From Rhizophagus irregularis (taxonomy: Eukaryota; Glomeromycota; Glomeromycetes; Glomerales; Glomeraceae): a stretch of 64,000 bases of DNA. The position numbers were made by a program, and so were the translations under genes. Below, piece by piece: positions 57,960 through 64,000 of this stretch (positions are counted from its first letter, which is position 1; each line of letters opens with the position of its first letter). The notes under the pieces were generated by a model. It did not search any database, had not been told where the DNA came from, and saw nothing but the letters and a program-made list of their open reading frames with translations. The DNA lies in assembly GCF_026210795.1 (NCBI RefSeq), contig NC_089434.1, positions 2,356,001-2,420,000 of the forward strand, read 5' to 3'.

Positions 57960-58795
57960 AAAAAAAAAATTTTTTATATTATATAGGTTCCAGATGGAAT
58001 CTATCGATGATTTTAGTTGGAATTCGGAGGTATGCTTACCTCCGAAATTTAATTTATTTTTTTAAAAAAAATTTTTTTTTATATTATATAGGTTCGGATA
58101 GAACCTATCAGATATTGGAATTCAGAGGTATGCTTACCTCGAATCTTAATTAATTTTTTTTTAAAAAAAATAATTTTTTTTATATTATATAGGTTCTGGA
58201 TAGAACCTATCAAAGATATTGGAATTCAGAGGTATGCTTACCTCCGAATCTTAATTTATTTTTTTAAAAAAAAATAATTTTTTTTATATTATATAAGTTC
58301 CGGATGGAACCTATCAAAGATATTGGAATTCGGAGGTATGCTTACCTCTGAATCTTAATTAATTTTTTTTTAAAAAAAATAATTTTTTTTATATTATATA
58401 GGTTCCAGATGGAACATCAAAGATATTGGAATTCGGAGGTATGCTTACTCTGAATCTTAATTAATTTTTTTTAAAAAAATTTTTTTAATTTTTTATTATA
58501 TAGGTTCCAGATGGAACCTATCGAAGATATTGGAATTCGGAGGTATGCTTACTCTCCTGAATCTTAATTTATTTAAAAAAAAAATAATAATTTTTTATTT
58601 ATATTATATAGGTTCTGGATGGAACCTATCGATGATTTTGAAATTCGGAGGTATACTAACTTCTGAATCTTTAATTTATTTTTTAAAAAAAAAATAATTT
58701 TTATTATATTATATAGGTTCCGGATGGAACCTATTGATGATTTTTGGAATTCGGAGGTATGCTTACCTCCGAATCTTAATTTATTTTAAAAAAAT
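57960..58795 (+). repeat. Hairpin-intron tandem array A6a (GGTTCCGGATGGAACC units)
   Basis: Eight units of about 105 bp: TATTATATAG|GTTCCGGATGGAACCTATC (GGTTCC pairs with GGAACC), a linker GAT(A/T)TTGGAATTCGGAG, then GTATGCTTACCTCCGAAT, where ATTCGGAGGTA pairs with TACCTCCGAAT around TGCT so that the donor-like GTATGC sits in the hairpin. A TTTTTAAAAAAAA block and a T/A-rich stretch precede the next ATATAG. Confidence 0.75.
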
Positions 58796-61380
58796 AATTT
58801 TTTATTTAACAAACGCCACTAATGTTCGTTTTTCATATTTTTGCTCCCAAGCTAAAGTACGGCTCCGGACATTTTTTTTTAATTAAGTTATCTAACGAAC
58901 GTTGCTAACGTTCGATTATAGATCCTGGACACTGAAGAACGGTTCCAGACATTTATTTTGAAGGTAAAACCTTTACCTTCAAAATTTTTTTTTATATTTT
59001 TGTTTAACAAACGTCGCTAACGTTCGTTTTTTATTTTTTTTAGGTCCTGAACGCCAAAGTACGGCTTCGGACATTTATTTCAAAGGTAAAATTTACCTCC
59101 AAATTTTTTTTATTTTATTTATACCTACGAACGTTAATTTACGTTCGTTTTTACATTTTATAGGTCCTGGACGCCAAAGTACGGCTCCGGACGTTAATTT
59201 CGAAGGTAAAACCTTTACCTTCAATTTTTTTTTTATTATTATTTAACGAACGTTAATTAATGTTCGTTTTTATATTTTATAGGTCCTGGACGCCAAAACC
59301 AGCTCCGGACTTTACTTTGAAGGTAAAACCTTCGAAAAAAAAAAATTTTTTTTTGTTAACTTTATTGACGAACGTTAACTAACGTTTCGTCTTATTTTTT
59401 TTAGATAAAAGAAGCCGAAACTGAGTTTCGGGTTCCTATATCAAAGGTAAAACAAACCTTCGAATTTTTTTTTCTTTTTATTTAAACGAACGTTCACTAA
59501 CGTTCATTATTCTTTTTTTTTAGGTAAAGGAAGCCGAAAGAACTTCCATATCAAAGGTAAAATCTTCGATTTTTTTTTTATTATTTTATTTAATGAACGT
59601 TACTAATTCTAACGTTCATTTTTTACTTCAGTATTACTGCACCGTACGAAACCGAAAGGCAGGTTCCGGTCTCCTATTTTGAAGGTAAGGCTTCAAAATT
59701 TCATTTTACTTTTTTTCTTTTATTTTAGCGAAAAGTTTACTAACGTTTCATTTTTCTTTTTGTAGGACTACGGCATTCCGGACGCTTTGTGGGCTCCATT
59801 TCGAAGGTATATTATCCTTTATATTCTTCGAAAGTGTTTATTTTTATTAGTTTTTTTTACAAACGTTAACTAACGTTCGTTTTCATTTTTGTAGGTCCAA
59901 GACGCCGAAAGTACATGTCTCGGATTTAATTTCGAAGGTAAATAACTTCGAAAAAAAAGGAGTCTCTTTTTTTTTTAACGAACGTTCACTAACGTTCGTT
60001 TTTCTCTTTCTTTGTACGCTGAAGGACTTTAATTTCGAAGGTAAACTTTGATTTTATTTTTATTTTTTATTTAATTTTTTTTTGTTTATTTTAAGGAAGC
60101 GTTATTAACATTTCAATTTTCTTTTTTTAGGTTTCTGGCTCTCCTGAATTCTCCTGGACGGAATTTCGAAGGTATTTCTTCGAAATTCTTTTATTTTTTT
60201 TATCTTATTGTTGTAAAAGAACGTTTTTAACATTCTTTATTTTTTTTTTTTAGATTTTCGGCTCTCTGGTTTCAGCCTGGACGGAATTTTCAACATGGTT
60301 AGTTTCGTAACGAACTTTTCGTTACGAAACTATTTTTTTTTTATTTTATTTAAACGAAACGTTACTAACGTTTCGATTTCTTTTTCTTTTGTAGGTTATC
60401 CGGTAGCCACCTGGATTGGATGGGATTTCGAAGGTGAAACTTCGAAATTATTGTATTTTCATTTTTTATTTGAACGAAACGTAAACTAACGTTTCGATAT
60501 TATTCTTTCGTAGGTTGGCGGCTTCCTGTAACCCTTCTGAAAAGAATTTCGAAGGTATACTTCGAAATTCTTTTACTTTTTTTATTATTTGTGACGAAAC
60601 GTTACTAATTTTTCAGTTTTCTTTTTTTTTGTAGTTTGACGGCTTCCTGTGAACCTTTCCGATTACAACATTCAAAAAGAATCCACTCTTCCATCTTTCT
60701 CCGTCTTCGTGACGATATGCAAATTTTTGTTAAAAAACTATTACTTTGGAAGTTGAGTCTTCTGGAATGAATTTTGAAGGTAAACTTTGAAATTCTTTTA
60801 CTTTTTTTGTTTTTTTATTTGAACGAAACGTTTACTAACGTTTCAATTTTCCCTTTTTACGGCTGTCCAGATGCCTTCTGGATGAAATTTCGAAGGTAAA
60901 ACTTCGAAAAAATAATTTTTTTTGTTTTATTTTAACAAATGTTTATTGACGTTTGTTTTTATTTTTGTAGATCCAGGATGCTGCCGGACTTTCATATCGA
61001 AGGTAAAACCTTCAAAAATTATTTTTTATTAATTAATTTATTGACGAACGTTAACTAACGTTCGTACATCTTTTTTTTTAGGTAAAGGAAGCCGAAAGAC
61101 AAGTTCCGGACTCCCATATCAAAGGTAAAACCTTCCAAAATTATTTTTTATTAATTTATTTGACGAACGTTAGTAACGTTCGTATTTCTTTTATTTTAGG
61201 TCCTGGGTTCCCATTTAAAGAACTTCAAAAGTAAATACTTTGAAGTTTCTTTTTTTTTTACTTCTTTAACAATCGTTATATTAATGATCATTTTTTCTTC
61301 TATGTTTAGGTCCCAGACTGCTGGGTTAGATATTTCAAAGCTGCTTGCTTCGAAATTTTTTTTCGTTTGTAGGTATCCGT
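58796..61380 (+). repeat. Hairpin-intron tandem array A6b (ACGAACGTTACTAACGTTCG units)
   Basis: About 22 units with the full signal set. Example: exon-like 59164-59205 (42 nt, starts GTCCTGGACGCCAAAGTACG), intron-like 59206-59282 (77 nt) with GGTAAAACC in a TTGAAGGTAAA/TTTACCTTCAA hairpin, and acceptor TATTTTATAG. In neighbouring units the upstream hairpin holds ACTAAC (near 59376) about 23 nt before TTTTTTTAG at 59404. Several spacers are 42 nt and open in one frame with a loose pattern (V/I)(L/K)(D/E/N)(A/T)(K/E). Later units switch to CGAAACGTTACTAACGTTTCG hairpins and GGCTTCCTGTRACCCTTC spacers. Confidence 0.8.
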
Positions 61381-61781
61381 TGTTCGTTGGAATCGAACCA
61401 ACTGGAACAATATCCAAACTATTAACAACATGTAAATGTGCAGTAAAGAGATGATGAATAGCAAGTATCTAGTAATAGATTTCAATTGTATTTGTAAACT
61501 TGTTAATATATAATAAAAAAGTAATTTTGATTATATAAATAAATTAGTAATTAATGCAATAAATTAATTTGTATTATTGTGACGCAGATTTTTACTGAAA
61601 AAAATTGCTGAGGTATTTCGAAGGTTTTTATTTAAAAATCTGCGCAGAACTTTGTTATTTATAAAATTTGCGCAGTTTTTTATTGGATTTTTCCTCTAAT
61701 GTTTTGCGCCAGGGTATAAAATCTGCGCAGATATAATTTCTGAAAATCTGCGCAGATCTGCTCCCCAAAAAATTTCCCGAT

Positions 61782-62260
61782 GGATAATGAGAGAGTAAAA
61801 ATGATGATGAAAAAATATAAAGGAACGAAAAGATGATGAAAGAGTGAAAATGATGATGAAATAACATAAAGGGATGAAATATATGATGAGGAAGTGAAAA
61901 TGATGATGAAAAAATGTAAACAAATAAAATAGATGATGAGGGAGTAAAAATGATGATGAAAAAGCATAAACAAACAAAATAGATAATGAGGGAGTGAAAA
62001 TAATGATAAAAAAACATAAACAGATAAAATAGATGATGAAGAAGTGAAAATGATGATGAAAAAATGTAAAGAGATGAAATAGATGATAAGGGAGTAAAAA
62101 TGATAATGAACAAACATAAACAAATAAAATAGATGATGAGGAAGTGAAAATGATGATGAAAAAATGTAAAGAGATGAAATAGATGATGAGGAAGCGAAAA
62201 TAATGATGAAATAATGTAAAAGGGATGAAAGGATAATGAAGGAGCAAAAGTAATAATAAA
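61782..62260. repeat. ~65-bp tandem repeat (GATGATGAAAAAATGTAAA)
   Basis: Seven to eight units of GATGATGAAAAAATGTAAAC followed by AAATAAAATAGATGATGAG and GAAGTGAAAAT. Three overlapping minus-strand open frames of 180-250 codons, rich in Phe, Ser, His and Leu, are by-products of the repeat and not genes. Confidence 0.85.
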
Positions 62261-62674
62261 AGTATAAAAGAAACAAAGTGAAAGTGATAAGAAAGTGATG
62301 ATAAAACAAAGAGAAAGCAAAAGGAATGATATAAAGAATAAAAAGAATAAAAAACTGATTAGTATTGTAACTACTATTTAGTAATAAAAAAACAATAACA
62401 ATAAAACAGTAAGAAAGCAAACCTTACCTTAAATTCCTTGAAACTATTTGAAATTATTGTTATCTAAAGAAGACGAAGTTAGCAAAAAGCAAGCAAAAAA
62501 AATAAAAAAAATTTATTTTCAAAACAAAAATATTTTAACGTGTAAAAAGTGTGTAGCATGAAAATCACCTGTGAACTTTTACGGGGTAAAATTAAAATTT
62601 TAATAATTTGCAGATCAAGGTGAAATTCACCAGAGGTAAATGTAAAATTAATCCTATTTTTTATTATTTTTTTA
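62261..62674. other. AT-rich spacer
   Basis: Nothing recognisable. A GGTGAAATTCACC near-palindrome lies at about 62620. Confidence 0.4.
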
Positions 62675-63050
62675 GGTATTGGTGAGACCCTTTACTTTAA
62701 ATTAGTAAATTTCAAAAATTTCATTTTTTTGAAACTTTAATTTTTTTTACTTTTTTTTAAAAAATTTTTTTCTTTTATTTTGTAGGAATTTTTGGGAATA
62801 ATAAGTTTTGAAAGTAATATTTACTTTTGAAACTTTATTTTTTTTTATTTTGTAAATATCGGTTGTGATCTTTGAAATCATAAATTTCAAAAAAAAAAAA
62901 TTCTTTTCAAAACTTCAATTGATTTTTTTAATTTTTTCTTTATTTTATAAATATCGGTTAGAACCTTTAGGCAGAATAGTAAGTTTTGAAAAGGATCATG
63001 TTTTTTTACAACTTCAAATTTTATTACTTTATTTTTATACAGACACATCA
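62675..63050 (+). repeat. Decayed hairpin-intron array A7
   Basis: Four units related to A3: TTTTTTTAG|GTATTGGTGAGACCCTTTAC, then TTTTGTAG|GAATTTTTGGGAATAATA, then TATCGGTTGTGATCTTTG, then TATCGGTTAGAACCTTTAG. Donor sites have mutated (AGTAAATTT, ATAAGTTTT) and one acceptor reads TTTGTAAAT. The TTTCAAAAATTTC...GAAACTTT stems are still visible. This is an old, degenerating copy. Confidence 0.6.
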
Positions 63051-63101
63051 GGAGTCAATTATAACAATTTTAATATGATCACGTGTTAGTGCATTAAAGT
63101 A

Positions 63102-63336
63102 TATAACCCAACAGTACCCAGAAAAATTCTTCGATCACGTGATCTGTTTTATTTATCATATCGTCACATCCTGTCCGAGTTTCACTGTTTATATTTATCT
63201 GAGGGACTTATTTTTTCAAGTAGATGAAATTCTATTTGTCACGTTTTATTCATCACATCCTAAATACTTCGATCACGTGTCAGTGCTTAACGCCGGCCGA
63301 GTTCGAAGAATTTTCTGGGTGCCGTTGGGGTAGTTA
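63102..63336. mobile_element. hAT-like MITE (235 bp) with CACGTG interior
   Basis: The left end is TATAACCCAACAGTACCCAG, the inverse right end TAACTACCCCAACGGCACCC. A perfect 8-bp TSD TTAAAGTA lies at 63094-63101 and 63337-63344. It contains three CACGTG sites (63133, 63266 and near) and shares CTGAGGGACTTA...CTATTTGTCAC with 33340-63540-type MITE copy at 33340-33540. Confidence 0.8.
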
Positions 63337-63344
63337 TTAAAGTA

Positions 63345-63757
63345 GGATCGCACGTGACGTTCCCTGATGGGTTTGTAGGGGTTTTCTTATTTTACAACTA
63401 TTTAAAAATCATGTAAATGATGTAATATAATATAACTTTGGTTAATTTTGACTTTAACTTTGATTTGAATATTTAAAAAAGAGTTTGTATATTAAGAATT
63501 TCTTTTTTACAAATTTTTGTTACAGAATATACAGTACATTCATTATACGGATTATACGGAGAGGCAAGATATACATTTATTTATATTTTTTTTAACAGTT
63601 AAAAAAATTATATTCTAAAAGTTGACAAATAATAAAGTTGATCATGTGGATAATGGTCATATGGGTCATATGATGATGATAGATAAATTTTTTTGTCGCG
63701 TCTATTTAGTCTATTTGTCTACGAGTCGTCAGAAAGTCACTCATTTTCGTAAAAGAA
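63345..63757. other. 5' region of the right-edge gene
   Basis: Probable promoter region. It contains CATATGGGTCATATGATG at about 63657-63675 and a TACGGATTATACGG direct repeat near 63547. No regulatory site can be named with confidence. Confidence 0.35.
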
Positions 63758-64000
63758 ATGAAAAAGCATACGCTTCGAAAAACAAAAGGTGAATTACATT
63801 TTTTATTTTTTCATTTGAGCTATATTAATTTTTTGGATAATTGCAGGACTTATGACCGCGTGTGAACATGCTGATGCCTTACAAAGTGATCTAAAAACGA
63901 CCATTATCGAGAGAAATTCAGCTCAAGTTTCATTGAATTCCCCGGAAAAGGCCAAATATATTATAAACAATGCGAATGATAGCTCGTTTCGTTCATATAG
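63758..64000 (+). CDS. Unidentified gene, first two exons (runs off window)
   Basis: Exon 1 63758-63788 encodes MKKHTLRKTK. The intron 63789-63846 has GTGAAT and TTGCAG ends (58 nt) and keeps phase. Exon 2 from 63847 reads GLMTACEHADALQSDLKTTI, then ERNSAQVSLNSPEKAKYI and NNANDSSFRSY to the edge. Codon use is more balanced than the surrounding repeats and there are no stops, which supports a real gene. The basic N-terminus is followed by a probably helical segment. I do not recognise the product. Confidence 0.55.

Larger units (their letters stand above)
57146..61781. mobile_element. CATCAGG element IV (4636 bp), carrying array A6
   Basis: The left end ATCAGGAAATTTTTTAAGAT and the inverse right end ATCGGGAAATTTTTTGGGG lead into GCAGATCTGCGCAG-type and TTTTGCAGATTTCTGC subterminal repeats (57180-57440, 61610-61770). 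No transposase is present. It inserted into or beside a DUF4218 pseudogene. No TSD is readable. It is a close relative of 19348-23529. Confidence 0.75.

Noticed and set aside
20820-61380. Arrays as ordinary minisatellites in T-rich DNA
   Set aside because: Ordinary T-rich repeats would not place donor, branch-site and acceptor motifs in fixed order and on the same strand in arrays of unrelated unit sequence; kept as a finding, though chance plus amplification is not fully excluded.
61655-62420. Three overlapping minus-strand open frames of 183-246 codons, Phe/Ser/His/Leu-rich
   Set aside because: They are open in three frames at once because of the ~65-bp tandem repeat with few stop-forming words; composition is not protein-like.

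Overview
The window looks like nuclear DNA of an arbuscular mycorrhizal fungus (Glomeromycotina, Rhizophagus-like). This is inferred from the very high A+T content, small spliced introns, dense nested transposable elements, and gene families I associate with these fungi: treble-clef zinc-ribbon nucleases, A32-like ATPases, FAR1/MULE, DUF4218 and LINE remnants. No tRNA, rRNA or CRISPR was seen.

Only two host-type genes are visible. A well-preserved, eight- or nine-exon IML2/TTC39-family gene lies at 3590-5989. The first two exons of an unidentified gene run off the right edge from 63758. Other protein-coding traces are decayed: a FAR1/MULE fragment (8.4-9.0 kb), a LINE (24.6-27.75 kb, minus), a zinc-ribbon nuclease followed by an A32-like ATPase (27.8-29.7 kb), an AM-fungal hypothetical gene (30.1-33.0 kb, minus), a DDE-like transposon gene (35.9-39.8 kb, minus) and a DUF4218 fragment (56.7-57.1 kb, minus).

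The rest is mobile DNA nested up to four layers deep. Precise target-site duplications (TSDs) were read for many elements. These include nine non-autonomous hAT-like elements with 8-bp TSDs in several terminal-inverted-repeat (TIR) classes, a pair of mariner-type MITEs, and a 4783-bp transposon with TSD TAA whose empty target site is present elsewhere in the window. Identical 222-bp MITEs interrupt two other transposon genes, and removing each restores the host reading frame.

The most unusual content is a set of tandem arrays built of intron-like modules, about 80 by eye. Each module has a 5' splice site (GTAAGT-like) in or at the base of a hairpin, often a second hairpin whose loop holds a branch-site motif (ACTAAC), a pyrimidine tract, a 3' splice site (TTTAG), and an exon-like spacer of 20-46 nt. 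Arrays occur at 1-0.36 kb (minus), 11.4-13.7, 20.8-22.9, 48.6-53.2, 50.5-52.3 (minus), 58.0-61.4 and 62.7-63.05 kb. Four sit inside non-autonomous elements sharing the terminal motif (C)ATCAGG and a fifth inside a hAT-like element. They look like transposon cargo shaped as chains of micro-exons and hairpin introns. I know of no description of such a system, but this rests on reading the sequence only.
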